Made by a program: the position numbers and the translations under genes | Shown: piece after piece, positions 20,530 to 31,492 of the stretch | Position numbering within the stretch: the first letter of the stretch is position 1 | How the letters are laid out: every line of letters starts with the position of its first letter | Assembly (NCBI GenBank): GCA_015680905.1 | Contig: CM027377.1 | Span: forward strand, 59,913,501 to 59,977,500 | Length of the DNA: 64,000 nucleotides | DNA from: Coptis chinensis | Taxonomy: Eukaryota > Streptophyta > Magnoliopsida > Ranunculales > Ranunculaceae | Reading direction: 5' to 3' | Notes under the pieces: model-generated | Database searches by the model: none | Seen by the model: the letters and a program-made list of their open reading frames with translations, nothing else | Told to the model about the DNA's origin: nothing

Positions 20530-22235
20530 ATGAGATTAAGGTCCGGGTCGAACAAAAACACCGAGCGTAATTACACAACAACGTCAACAAACAAGTCTAT
20601 CTAGTATACCACCCACTACACCTCTAGCTACTATTTCACACACACACCACCGATATAATGCGAAGAAGGAGAGACTCCTCTCTCGACTTCTACAAAGCCT
20701 TGGCGATAGACCCAAATCTTGCATCGTTCTAGCGGACCGGTGGGGATTTCCAAATCCCCAAATATTTTAATTTGTTACCCGTTTTTCATGGTTTTAGACC
20801 ATGAAAACCTTATCATCACATCGTAGGATTGAACAAGTCCTAACAACATTCCACCATCCTACGGTTGGTGTGGAACAAATTAAACGAGGGGTATTCCCTT
20901 TCACCTTAGCCCGATAAAGGCGGCGCTTTGGTTAACTGCCCAAGCGCTAATTCTATGGACTCGTGGGCTAAACTTGTTGACTTTTTATGGAACATTTTAC
21001 CCACCCCTAAAGACGGATGAGATGCTTTCCAAGATTCATTTCTTTCGACAAAATCCTCATGAATCATTTTCAGAGGCTTGGAATCGTTTCACCGATCTCC
21101 TTATAGAGTGTCCACATCATAACCTAGCGAAAGACACGTTAGTTCGTGCCTTTTTCAAAGGACTTCTACACCACCATAAAGAAGTCCTTGACATAATGAA
21201 TGGGGTAGTTTCTTAAGTAAAGGAGCCCGGAGGCTTATAAAATTTTTAGAGGATCAAACTAAGCGAAATAACAACTGGGGGGGTAGTGACGATATCCACC
21301 GCTCCGCTAGTTCTTCTAATACAGTTAAGGCCGCCGGTATGTTTGAAATTAAACACGATCCCAAGCTTAAAACTCTAATCGAATCACTCACTAAAAAGGT
21401 AGAGGCCATTTCTATTCAACAAAAGCCTATCCCCGTCATGAATGTAAATTCAAATCCATGTAGTTTTACATTTGGAGTCCTAAGCATCCCGGCTCCCCAT
21501 CGTCCTATAGCCTATGAACAGGCTTGTTCCATTAATAGTGAACCTAACGCCCTTGGAGACAAAATCCCAACTTCGGTTGGAGAAATAACCAACACGCCAC
21601 ACCTCCAGGTACAATAATCAATATGTTAGGCCAACGACGGTTATAACCAAGCTCCACCACGACAAGGATAGGGTCAGGGTAATTATAATAATTATAACAA
21701 CCAAGTGCAACCTCGACAAGGTCAAGCACAAGGTCAAGGTAGTTATAATAATTATAATGCTAATAGAGGTATCGTTCCTGTAAATAATAACTATCAAAAT
21801 CCGCCCATAAATAATTCACGCGAGATAGTTCCAGTCACACCACCCGTGACTACTACACCCACACAACCGGATCGTCTTGACACCTTCATACAAGTGAGCC
21901 AAAAACTTTTCCAAACCAAGGCTCAATCTAACCAACAGCTTTTACAATCCGTTAATAATTTAAGCCAACTGTTGGCCCAAGGTAAAGCCCAACCCAAAGG
22001 TGTGTTTCCAGGTCACGCAATACCTAATCCTAAAACAACAAACACAGCCTTTGAGGTAACCGATAATACTAGTAATGAATATGAAAATGTAGGTGAGCTA
22101 AATGCCATCACCACTCTCCGTTCTGGCAGAGTGATTGATAACAAAGTAACTATGCCTATAGTTACCCCACCAGTAGCCCCTACACCTGCTATTTTACTAC
22201 ATACCGAAATAGAAACTGAAGAGTCTACACTGTAG
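20530..22235 (+). pseudogene. gag of element 1, frameshifted
   Basis: gag encodes the capsid that packages element RNA. The likely start is the ATG at 20530 (MRLRSG, as in the copy at 50811), but the frame breaks almost at once. A readable core lies at 20974-21216 (FYPPLKTDEMLSKIHFFRQN and ESFSEAWNRFTDLLIECPHH), which is a retrotransposon gag domain. The C-terminal part (21705-22235) is Gln/Asn-rich (YNNYNANRGIVPVNNNYQNP) and ends with the Athila-like word AITTLRSGRV. The zinc-knuckle position near 21460 has lost its cysteines. Several frameshifts make the ORF nonfunctional. Confidence 0.8.
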
Positions 22236-22375
22236 AGGTACCAGTTACAACACAACCTAAGAAACAGAAAGCCAAGGTTAAACATCCAGGTGATACATAT
22301 GCTAAATATAAAGAGAAACCACCGTTTCCACAAAAATTAGCCATATTAACTAAGGATACAAATTATGAGGAGATT

Positions 22376-22852
22376 ATGGACGTTTTCAAGAATCTAACTA
22401 TAAACCTTCGCTTCCTCGAAGCTATTAAAAAGCTACCACACCATGCTAAGTTTCTTAAGGAGTTGTGTACTACTAGGCGTAAGACCAATATACGAAAAGA
22501 CGCCTTTTTAACAGAACAATTCCTAACTCTATCTGAACATAATGGAATTGTTAAGTACAAGGACCCAGGTCGTCCTACTGCACAATGTACCTTAGGAGAT
22601 TCCTATACGACGACCGCGTTATTAGACCTGGGGGCTAGTGTTAACTTACTCCCATTTTATTTGTATAGACAAATAGGTCTAGACGAGATGCAACCCACTA
22701 AAATGACGTTGCAATTAGTCGATCGGTCTATTAAGTATCCTAAGGGTGTGGTTGAAAATGTCTTTGGTAAAAGTTCAGGATTTCTACTATCCACTGATTT
22801 TGTCATCCTCGATCTGAGTAAGTCGCTAATGACTCTGTCTCGATCATCTTAG
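22376..22852 (+). pseudogene. Aspartic protease of element 1, truncated
   Basis: Retroviral-type protease that would process Gag. The active-site motif is ALLDLGASVNLLP, in the Asp-Leu-Gly-Ala form seen in Athila-like elements. It is preceded by FLEAIKKLPHHAKFLKEL and CTLGDSYTTT. The frame loses similarity after STDFVILDLSKS, where the copy at 52455 continues through a flap-like IILGRPFLA. The reverse transcriptase that should follow is missing. Confidence 0.8.
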
Positions 22853-23444
22853 GGCGCCCTTTCACGGTAACCGCCAATGCGCTCATTAATTACGCGATGG
22901 TTCGATGTCCATGTCTTTTGGCCATCTTCTGTTGAAGTAAATGTTTTAAAACAAAGACACATTTACCCGATTTGTCTATGGATGGAGAGGTTAGCATGAT
23001 CGAGAGCTTAAGCCGAGATTATTTCAACAACACGTTCCCGATAATCATATGCCCAAATTTCTTTCCTTTGGAAGTTCGGACTCCAACATTTTCATCCCTA
23101 CACTAGTCGATACACATATTATGGATGAGGACGAGATAGATGACTTTCTCAAAGATATGGAGGACTACCATAGTAATGTGGATATGACCAATCTAGATAA
23201 GGAATTCGATGAGTTTCTTTGAGCAGGTGATGATTCACCTATCAAGAACTACTTTGCACAACATCCACCTCGACTCCCCTCCTTCCACCCTTTCAAAGGA
23301 ATCTCGAAGTTTGCACTTTCGATCCTTTTTGTTTCTCCCTGTGCTTCATAATTTTTTAAATCCACCTAGTAAACAAATACTTGGAAGGAAGGAAACCCAT
23401 TTGACACCTTCATTTTCAGACTTGAGACAGTCCCTACCTACACC

Positions 23445-23774
23445 ATGAATGAGTTTTGTGCTAAACCCACATCCTCATTGTTTACATGCTTTCCTTCTAC
23501 AACTTATCTATATCCACCATATCTTCCACAACCATTCACTTTTCCACACTTATTCACTAGGACACCCTCTCGTTCAAAGATGAAAAAGAAGGTGCATGCT
23601 AGGTTACATTATAGGTCTATCCGACTTCGCTTTCAGTTCACTAGGTTGCGTCATAGGAAATCTTGGTGCTTGATTGTGTTTGGATATATTTTCTGTGATA
23701 TTTATTTATGGAATGATCCACAACTATTTCGGTTGTTAATATATGATAAACTGCATGTTCATACATATGTTTAG
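23445..23774 (+). CDS. Short unknown ORF occupying the place of reverse transcriptase/integrase (element 1)
   Basis: The frame of 109 codons starts MNEFCAKPTSSLFTCF and ends with a basic and aromatic segment (RLRHRKSWCLIVFGYIFCDI, then YDKLHVHTYV). The homologous frame in element 2 (42613-42942 region) keeps the second half nearly unchanged, which suggests either recent common origin or constraint. No known domain is apparent. It lies between the truncated protease and the conserved noncoding block that follows pol in element 3, exactly where pol has been removed. It could be filler sequence rather than a gene. Confidence 0.35.
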   Translation: MNEFCAKPTSSLFTCFPSTTYLYPPYLPQPFTFPHLFTRTPSRSKMKKKVHARLHYRSIRLRFQFTRLRHRKSWCLIVFGYIFCDIYLWNDPQLFRLLIYDKLHVHTYV

Positions 23775-23854
23775 ATAAAGTCTCGAGTATCTGACTATAA
23801 ATGACTCAATTTTTTGTGTTTGGTGCATTTCCTTTCATTTCCATATATTGGTGA

Positions 23855-23930
23855 GTGCACCATTAAGGTAACCAGGCCCTCCCTATGGAGTGTGTGGCTG
23901 TAAGTACTGGATCCTAAGTCCACGTTTAAC
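23855..23930 (+). promoter_or_regulatory. Conserved noncoding block after pol position (element 1)
   Basis: About 75 bp (from agtgcaccattaaggtaacc through ccctatggagtgtgtggctg to gatcctaagtccacg) are shared with 43022-43095 and 56518-56590. It is the best-conserved noncoding stretch between the three elements. It contains donor-like words (AAG|GTAACC, CTG|TAAGTAC), so a role in splicing a subgenomic RNA for the third ORFs is possible but unproved. Confidence 0.5.
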
Positions 23931-24384
23931 ATAATTCACATTTTCCACTCTTGCATGTTTTCTCAGATTTTTTAGGCATGTTTCTCTATGGGGTGAATTA
24001 TGTCCTTATTGCTTATTGTTTTTCCTTATAAATATCGAAAATTGGGCTTGGCCCTAACTTCACTCACTTGCGGTGCACTTTGCCTTTGCTCCCACCAACG
24101 ATTCGTGACTTCATCTTCTCAAACCGCCATTAACAAACAAAAACAAAAAAAATTCAAAACCTAAAACCTAAAATTAAAAAGGAACCTAATTAAACCCACG
24201 TCCACAGTTCAAATCAACTTCAAATCTTCTCTAAAATCTTTCCACCACCACCTCCACCAAGTTAAATCACCAAAAACCACCAAAAAATAAAGAAATTCAC
24301 ACTGCCGCGCCACCACACCACCACCACCATCGTTTTTTGTGAGGTTGTCCCTCATTGCTTTCCCACTACATTCCAAACACTCCA

Positions 24385-25529
24385 ATGGCTCAACAACGTC
24401 GAATTTTGCCGGAGCAAGCATTTAGTGTGGCGACCACTTTGTGCCGTTTTACGGTGACGAAATGGTTAGTAGAGATTGGAATAGCTTGTGGTACTCCACC
24501 AACGCCTTCTACCACGAAGAGTTAGTCCGACAGTTTTACAACACGAGGGAGTTGGATGGGAGTAGAATTTTTGTTACGGTGGCGAAGAAGAGGAAAGAAG
24601 TAACTACTGGGTTATTGGCTGAGATTCTAGGCATTCCGCCTAGAATCCATCTGGATGCCACGTTACAGGAGTCCCAATATAATGGGGTAGAGCCTTTGAT
24701 GAACACGACTGTTACCAATGGGAGCTACAATACAAGCTCGCATTGTGTTCGCCAAGCATCCCTCAGAACCAACCAGCTGGCTGCAGCTCAGTGGATTGGT
24801 CGGAACGTCCTAGGGAAGGAGAAGGTCAGCGACATCGGTCTGAACTACCTCCACATTATATGGATACTCCAGGAGCAGAAGTACGAGTTCTGTATTTTGG
24901 AGTTTTTGCTTAGCATGATTAGGGGAGTGGGGAAGTCTATTGCACCTCTCCCTGTTTTGATAACCATGATCATGCTGAAGTTGAGAGCGACTCCGACGTC
25001 TGATAGGATTTACCTCACCCTACACCAAAATCCTCATATTTATAAGGATTGTGTCCAACGAGTTTGGAGGTTGTCTGAGGATAGGGTAGAAGACGAGGAG
25101 GATGGTGGAAATGAGAATGACTCGGAGGATGAGGTGGACTTGACTTGTTTTGATGCTTATGCTTTGGAGAGGTGTAGTTCAGAGGCAGAACGCATGGCTG
25201 TGATTCATCGTGGCATGCGTTCACTCAATACTATCTGCGAAGACCTCCGGACTCGACAGGCTACTATGCACCATAACTTCGAGATTCGTACCCAGCGAGA
25301 GGATGAGCGGTGGGAACAGATGAAGGCTGAGCTGGAATCTCAGCGCCAGCTCCGAGCCGATATGCTTGCAAGCTTCCCACCTCACAGGGATTCTCCTCTG
25401 AGGATACATCATCGAGGCACGAGCGTCGTCACCGAAAGACGAATGGTGCTGGCCCATCGGGAGCTCAGGAGCCATCTCCTGAGTGTGTGCCCTCCGCTAC
25501 CAGTACCGACTTGTTTAGGGATAGTATAG
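24385..25529 (+). pseudogene. Third ORF a (plant transposon protein-like), element 1
   Basis: Athila-like elements carry an extra ORF after pol in the place of env; plant versions often show a domain described only as putative plant transposon protein. The ancestral start is the ATG at 24385 (MAQQRRILPEQA, also seen at 43995 and, as MALRRRILPEQA, at 57494). A shift then moves to the long frame 24441-25529. Visible stretches are RELDGSRIFVTVAKKRKEV, LAEILGIPPRIHLDATL, IGRNVLGKEKVSDIG and APLPVLITMIML, then an acidic region (EDEEDGGNENDSEDEVD) and a helical Arg/Glu-rich tail (REDERWEQMKAELESQRQLR). No signal peptide or transmembrane helix is evident, so an envelope role is not supported. Confidence 0.65.
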
Positions 25530-25686
25530 CTTGATGATTTTTATTTGTAGTTTTATTATTGTTAGTTATTTTAATGTAAGTTTTAATTCCGTAATTTGAA
25601 TTTTGTAGTGAAAGGGCATTTAATGCCAATATTAATATAATGTCGTTATTTTCATCGTGCGTGGTTGTTTAATGTTGATCCCATTT

Positions 25687-25712
25687 TCCCAAATTGTTTA
25701 GGGGTGGTATTA
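25687..25712 (+). promoter_or_regulatory. Internal polypurine-tract-like site after third ORF a (element 1)
   Basis: The sequence cccaaattgtttaggggtgg resembles the true polypurine tract at the 3' LTR (gctgtttgggggtgg). The equivalent site in element 2 is cccaacttgtttgggggtgg at 45313-45334. Confidence 0.5.
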
Positions 25713-26099
25713 TTTAGTCCAGCATGATTTTTATATGACCCCCATTTTTTTTTAGAAGTTATTTCGGAGTCAGGGTGAGAATATTGCCGATTAAGCATAT
25801 CTATGAATAAATATCATGGTAGGATGAAATCTCGATAAAATAGGTAGGTTCTATCCTAAATTCAACCTAAAAGATACTAGGGTTGTTTTAGAATAAAGAA
25901 TATGAGTTGTTTCCTTTTTCGGGTTTGGAAATTTTAGTATTTCCGGAAACTGCCTTAAAAGCTTTTTTGGCAACTTCCCAATTCGTTTTAGCAACTTAAA
26001 ACCTATATAAACTTCATTCATTCTACACTCACAACCCACACTACACCTAACTTCCATCACTCACCTTTCACTCCCACGTTTCCCACGTTTTGTCTCATT

Positions 26100-26290
26100 T
26101 TTCAACCATCAGAACATCGGAGCACACCTGCGCCCCAGAGGAGCGCACTCGCGCCCTACTCATTTTTCTGAAATTTTGCACAGAGCGCACCTGCGCCCAA
26201 GCTGAGCGCACTGCCCCAAAACACTGTAAGTCAAAAACCCTGAGGCGCACCTACGCCCAAGTGGAGCGCACCTGGGCCCTAACTTCCGTG
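26100..26290 (+). repeat. GC-rich repeats upstream of third ORF b (element 1)
   Basis: Words gagcacacctgcgcccc, gagcgcacctgcgcccaa, gaggcgcacctacgccc and gagcgcacctgggccc recur every few tens of bases. They are the same near-palindromic motif as in the leader before gag. Confidence 0.75.
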
Positions 26291-26362
26291 GACCAGAAAA
26301 TTTCCAGTTTTCTGCGGGTTGTTCCCGGGTCATTCGCAGCTATTCCAGAGCGTAATTTTGGG

Positions 26363-27292
26363 ATGACATCTCCTACATTAATACCGGAACAGTCTTTCGA
26401 AGATTTGTTCCAAAGCACTACTTATGGTGCTTGGTTTCGTGAAGTGATCACATACGTAGGCTGGGAACCGCTTTTATGGTAAGACCTATTTGAACTTTAT
26501 TCTCCAACACTAGCATCTTATTTTTACGATAACTGCATTTTCTTTAAGAGACCAGATGGAGAACAAGTGTTCTCCATCAACATTGATGATGAACCAATGG
26601 AAATTACCAGGTTCTTGCTAGCATTTGTTCTTGAACTTGCTATGCCCGCTGAAATACAAGACCCATGGTGCTATTGGGTAGATAATATGTATGTCTACAG
26701 TTATGAGTTTTTGCATGAGTCGTATGGGGCAGGCATTTTCCGTATCGAGGACCAAAAGGAATATAACGTAGCCTTTGGTAGCCTGTCCATGAACATAGGA
26801 ACTGTTATGTTTTGGATCATGCTAAACATTTTAGGGGAATGGCGTTTTTCTTCTATGAATGATGCCACTTGCAGCGTCTTCCTTGCTTTAGCCACGGGAC
26901 GTATGTTCTATGACCTTCCAAGAACCTTGATGTCTAGTTTAGCACGAGCCCATAGCATGAGGCATAACTATCTTCCTATGCCTGTTCTAATTTCCCATAT
27001 TATGCTATGTTTCTTCCCTATTTTTTGTACACGTTTAACGGATTGGATTACGGTCGACACTGTACGACCCACCAATAGTATTATTCGATCTTTTCGTGCA
27101 ATGACTTGGCAAGGGTGGAGGATACAACCTCATCAGGTTGCAGCCTACACCCCGTCAAACCAAGTGGCACTTAATAGGTTAGCAATAATAGATGATAAAT
27201 GGCGGGAAGCCTGGCAAATTATCATGGCATGGCAGGACGCGAAGGAACCTCACTTCTTTATAGAAGAAGAGGATGAGGAGGATGATGAATAA
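26363..27292 (+). pseudogene. Third ORF b (paralogue of ORF a), element 1, one stop
   Basis: Starts at ATG 26363 (MTSPTLIPEQSFEDLFQSTT). A TAA at 26480-26482 interrupts it, and the same frame continues to 27292. It contains EITRFLLAFVLELAMPAEIQ, NVAFGSLSMNIGTVMFWIML, NILGEWRFSS and LPMPVLISHIMLCFF. These parallel NVLG and LPVLITMIML of ORF a in the same order, so a and b look like ancient duplicates. It ends in an acidic tail (EEEDEEDDE). The element 2 copy (45916-46838) is close in sequence and open for 296 codons. Function unknown. Confidence 0.65.
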
Positions 27293-29082
27293 AGCGGGAG
27301 ATAAGGTAAGTTTTAATTCTAGTTAGTGTCTGCTTATGTCCCAAGCAATTTGATTCTTGTTAACCCCATAATGGGTGGAACTCTTTATAGAGTTGCGTCG
27401 GTTTTATATTAGTATGTTTTAACCTTGTTTTTGCAGATGTTCCAGAATTTCACGCGTTTTCATGGTATTTTTCTACCCTCTTTATTTAAATGCTTTGAGG
27501 ACAAAGCATGCTTCTTGTTTGGGGGGGCATAAAAACACATGTAATTAAGGCATCTGTTAGGATATAGATAGGTATAATGTGCACTTGTTTTCTAGTTAAA
27601 ATTTCAAAAATTCAAAAATATAAATAAATAAGTTATGCTATACACTTAGGAATATTGGTATTGTTTTCTTTCTCTATGCTCTTAATAATCTAGAAGTCTC
27701 ACGTAGCTTTTGCATTAGAATAATTGTTAGAAACTTAGGTTAAGATGTAGGTAATAATCTTTGCATCTATCTTTAAATATATTACATGACTATCTATGAT
27801 TGTTAGCAAAGAAGTTTTCAACTCTAGGCTAGAGTACTTATTCTACAAATCCTGTAAGAATATAGCCTAAAGCCTTATATGAGTGGAACATTTGAGAAAT
27901 GACACAAGGGAGAAGTAAAATCCGGATAGAGAAATCACACGTCCACCTGCTTGATCACTATGCCATATCCTAAGCGAGAATTTAGGCCCTCTTTGGATCG
28001 ATATAGCCAGAAATTCAAACCTATGAATTATTTTCTGCTAGTCGCCCCTCTGAGCCTTTCTTTAACCTTTCATAAACCACAAATCCTTTACCCTGTTACA
28101 AAACAAAACAAAATAAAAAAAATTCAACCTACCCAATTTAGATAAGTCTGAGAATAGAATAAGGAAGAAAGAAGAAGAGAAAAACCTGTGTAAACAAAAG
28201 TTAGTTAATTGCTTCAGAAAATAAAGAAAAGAAGTTTCCATCCAAAGAAAAGAAAAATAAAAATAGAAATAAAATAAAAACTCCAAAAAAATATAGTAAA
28301 AGGAGTCAAAAGCCAAAGAAAAAGAAAAAAAAAATATGGCTAAGGATGGAAACAAAGTGTAGAAGCAAAAGTAAATAACAAGGTTTTCTCTAGTTACATA
28401 ATATGAAGACTCTTTTATCTCAGACTTGTCCTTTTTGAATATCCATTTCCTTCCTTCTTAAACCATCTCCTAATCCCCGCAACACCTAATAAAGACCTCT
28501 AGCTCAATTATGAATAGGTTAGTGTGATAGTAAGTGGCAGATGTGTTTGATCGACTCCGGCTTCCTTGTTGTCATTGAGATCGTAAGGTAAAGTGTGCCC
28601 ACTATACACTGGAGTAGCGAAACTTGAGTGGAAAAATCAGAGTGTTGTATCTTGACTATTATTGTGATAACCTACTTAAGGACGTTATTCCGAGTTTCAG
28701 AAATGAACCTGCTAGGCATTTCATAGTATTACTCATTGTATATATGTTTATTGTAGATGATTGATTATTATGCATATATTAGCTTAGGTTTCGACTTGAT
28801 TTCTCTATATGCATTGCTAGTGAGAGGTATAGTTAATTTAGAGCATGAATAAGGAAACAATAATTTTATTTCTTAGTCGTTGTAGTATAGATGAAGTTTG
28901 TGAGTACCTTCACTGGAAAACTCTCACGAGGCTATAACTTCGTCCACTAGGGAATTCCTAGTGGTTTAAGGCCTTGTTGCATATGGTCAATGCAATCGCA
29001 CTCAGCGAAACGAGAGTAGATAGAACTCCATTTTTGGTCACTTATTCTAATTTCTCATCTTTGCTTGAGGACAAGCAAAATG
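27293..29082 (+). other. Long 3' noncoding region of element 1
   Basis: No coding motif. It holds a second hairpin-plus-purine site at about 27487-27530 (tgctttgaggacaaagca followed by cttgtttggggggg) and an A-rich tract at about 28085-28345. The whole region is collinear with 46839-48665 of element 2, and its end with 57540-58272 of element 3. Confidence 0.7.
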
Positions 29083-29098
29083 CTGTTTGGGGGTGGTT
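29062..29098 (+). promoter_or_regulatory. Polypurine tract with upstream hairpin (element 1)
   Basis: Immediately before the 3' LTR is tttgcttgaggacaagcaaa, an 8-bp stem with the loop agga, followed by atgctgtttgggggtggtt. The purine tract primes plus-strand DNA synthesis. Confidence 0.85.
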
Positions 29099-30607
29099 TG
29101 ATAAGAGCCCAAAACTGTAGTTTTAACCCCTTAACCATCATACTTTTAGACCAATATGTGAGTAATAATTAAGAGTTAATACTGATTACGTGTTTTTTAT
29201 GCATTTCAGGCTTTAAAGTCCATGATGTGCAAAAATGTGCCACTTTAGCAAGATAAAGGAGCAAAGGTCAGTTGGTAAGGAGTTCCGTGATTAAAGGCCA
29301 AGATTCAAGAAGACAAAGCCTTTGTAAAGCCCAGTCAAAAGCTGAAAAGTCGACGCGGGCAGAAACAGCACACAAAGTCAACGGAACTTCCGAAGGCCGT
29401 ATCTTTGGACTCAGACCTCGGAATTATGCCTACCTTATGTCAAAACGACCAGCTCGGAAAGAGCTTTCCAATGGTCTAAGCCTTGACCCAATTAGAGGAG
29501 CAAAAGTGGACAAAAAGTCCGTTGAAGCCAAATCCAGCTGAAGAGCCCTTTCCGGACTGAAAGAATTGGGTTTTGGGCCCGACTTTCCGGCCCAAAACAT
29601 GGCTCCAAGCCCATGCACAATTTTTGGATCTAAAAGTATAAAAACAAGAGTTGGATTCTTTGTAGATATAGATAGTTAGGTTAGAAAATAAATGAGTTTA
29701 GAATAGAAAGTATCCATTAAACCTTAGTTCTAGATCCAGTTTTAGATTAAATTAATTAGTTTTTATTCTTGTTTTAAATTCAGTATTACATTATTGTATT
29801 GATTTTTATTAGATTAATAAATTAGTGTTCTTGATAATCTAGTTCATTTCCTTTACTTAATTAGTTTAATTCTTAGATTCAATAGTTGTCTTAATTAGAT
29901 TGAATTAATTCTTGCATGAGTAGTTGCTATTGAAGTTTAAATTAAGCAAATTTCAATCTTTAGATCATGTCTTGTTTGAATTTGATTGGGAATGATAGCG
30001 TGATGATTCTCGGCTAAACCTCCATTAGAGGGAGTTGCGAAGCCTTGATGAAGGCTTGATTCGTGTTAATGTTGAATAGTCGTAATTTCCTTTCCTCTCT
30101 AGAAATGATTAGTTCACCATGAGAATGGGTGTAATCGTTCACATGCTAGTTATGAATTGGTAGAAATGCCATGTGTAATTAGGGATTAGGAATAACCAGA
30201 TTGTTCTGCGAAGCAGTTCAATTCGGATTACGACAATTCGTCGTTAGTGGATTAAGTTGAGCTAAGGTGGAATCAATCCCCCTCTAACTCCTTATCATAG
30301 AATCGACGTAGTATTCCCATAGTTGTTTAAATAGTCGACTAGTTGCATCTTGTGGGTAGTTGCATCGTAGTCTACTTATCATTTCGTAAATCTCTCATTA
30401 GACTTAGAGTAGAGTAATTAGACTAGAAAACACAGCATGCGGAAGGACTAGGAGTGGAACGAACTTCCTACTCCACTATATCTGTTCAATAGATCGAGAG
30501 TAGAACAATCTTTGATAAATTTAGACACGTAATTAAGTTTTAGTTTACTTATGTTTTGAGTTTTATCGTTCATTTCGTAGGCAAACTTTATCTTTTTATG
30601 GTTATCA
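29099..30607 (+). repeat. 3' LTR of retroelement 1
   Basis: It starts TGATAAGAGCCCAAAACTG and ends TTTTATGGTTATCA, followed by the TSD tgatc. It is collinear with the 5' LTR over its whole length with scattered substitutions. Confidence 0.92.
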
Positions 30608-30612
30608 TGATC

Positions 30613-31492
30613 CCACCTCCCTACATAAGATAGTAAAACATATGAGATAGATAAGGTAGCTAACTTACATGTTCTCTCTGAATCTCTATGTTTCTAACCA
30701 TTTTGATGATGCTGGATGATGGGTCTTTTTATTTTGAATGTGTAGGAGATTATTTAAAGCAGGTTGACCAAAATGAAATCTCAATTACACCGTAATAGAA
30801 TTGGTCCCCATCGATAACATTGGGAATTAACTAACAGTGCATTATTCCTGCATCGAAATGATGCACAACAATGGATTTGAATGATTGCTACACAAAATGT
30901 GTGAATCCATTCTAGATAAATCAAAATTCACATCAAATTAAAACACACCCAAAGCTCAAAAAAAAAAAGAAGGTAAACTTACTTAGTCCCTTTTGCCCTT
31001 AAAAGCTAAAATTGCTCACGAGACAAAATAGCCTACCACTCTTCTTCTGATTTCTGCTCAGCCATAACAACACCACTTGTTCTTTCACTACACAAACTTC
31101 TCATCATGAAAATGAAAAAATATCAAACACCCCAAGTTGTAAAACTATCAAAAAACATCAAATATTTCAAAAATATAATAATTATATCTGGATACTTCAA
31201 TTCAAAGAACTCCTTCTTATTAAATTAACTTAGTAATCAATACACTGAATTGAAGAGTTTGTATGAGGAATAAAACTTACACAAAATCTGCCTTCTTCTT
31301 CTTTGTGTTTTCTAGGTCTGTGTTGATGAATTTGGAGTAAGTTAGAGAGACGAGAGTGAGAGTTTAGCCCGTGATGAGAATGAGAAAGAGGAGTTGAGAG
31401 ATGGAGGAGGTATCGGTAGTACACACAGGAGAGATTGGGAGAAGTTAGAGGCGAAGAGAGAGAGTGTCAGACACAAAAGAAGGGGTAATTAT
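30613..31492. other. Non-element sequence between retroelement 1 and MITE copy 2; no gene recognised
   Basis: This resumes the host sequence cut at 18474. It is AT-rich, and its right end (gaagagagagagagtgt-like purine-rich sequence around 31440-31480) resembles a plant 5' leader on the minus strand. A 64-codon minus-strand frame (31230-31424) has no motif. Confidence 0.4.

Larger units (their letters stand above)
18475..30607 (+). mobile_element. Retroelement 1: non-autonomous Athila-like Ty3/gypsy element, LTR to LTR, TSD tgatc
   Basis: Two LTRs (18475-19985 and 29099-30607) bound an internal region with a tRNA-Asp-type primer site at the left and a polypurine tract at the right. The flanking pentamer is tgatc on both sides (18470-18474, 30608-30612). 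Internal order: GC-rich leader, gag, protease, short unknown ORF, conserved noncoding block, third ORF a, GC-rich repeat, third ORF b, long A-rich 3' noncoding region. Reverse transcriptase, RNase H and integrase are absent. The length is 12,133 bp. All reading frames have stops or shifts, so this copy is now inert, but the perfect TSD and similar LTRs make the insertion fairly recent. Athila placement rests on the primer site, the protease motif and the presence of third ORFs. Confidence 0.92.

Noticed and set aside
24385..27292. Envelope-like glycoprotein for the third ORFs
   Set aside because: No signal peptide, no terminal membrane helix and no cleavage-site pattern is visible, so I leave the function open.
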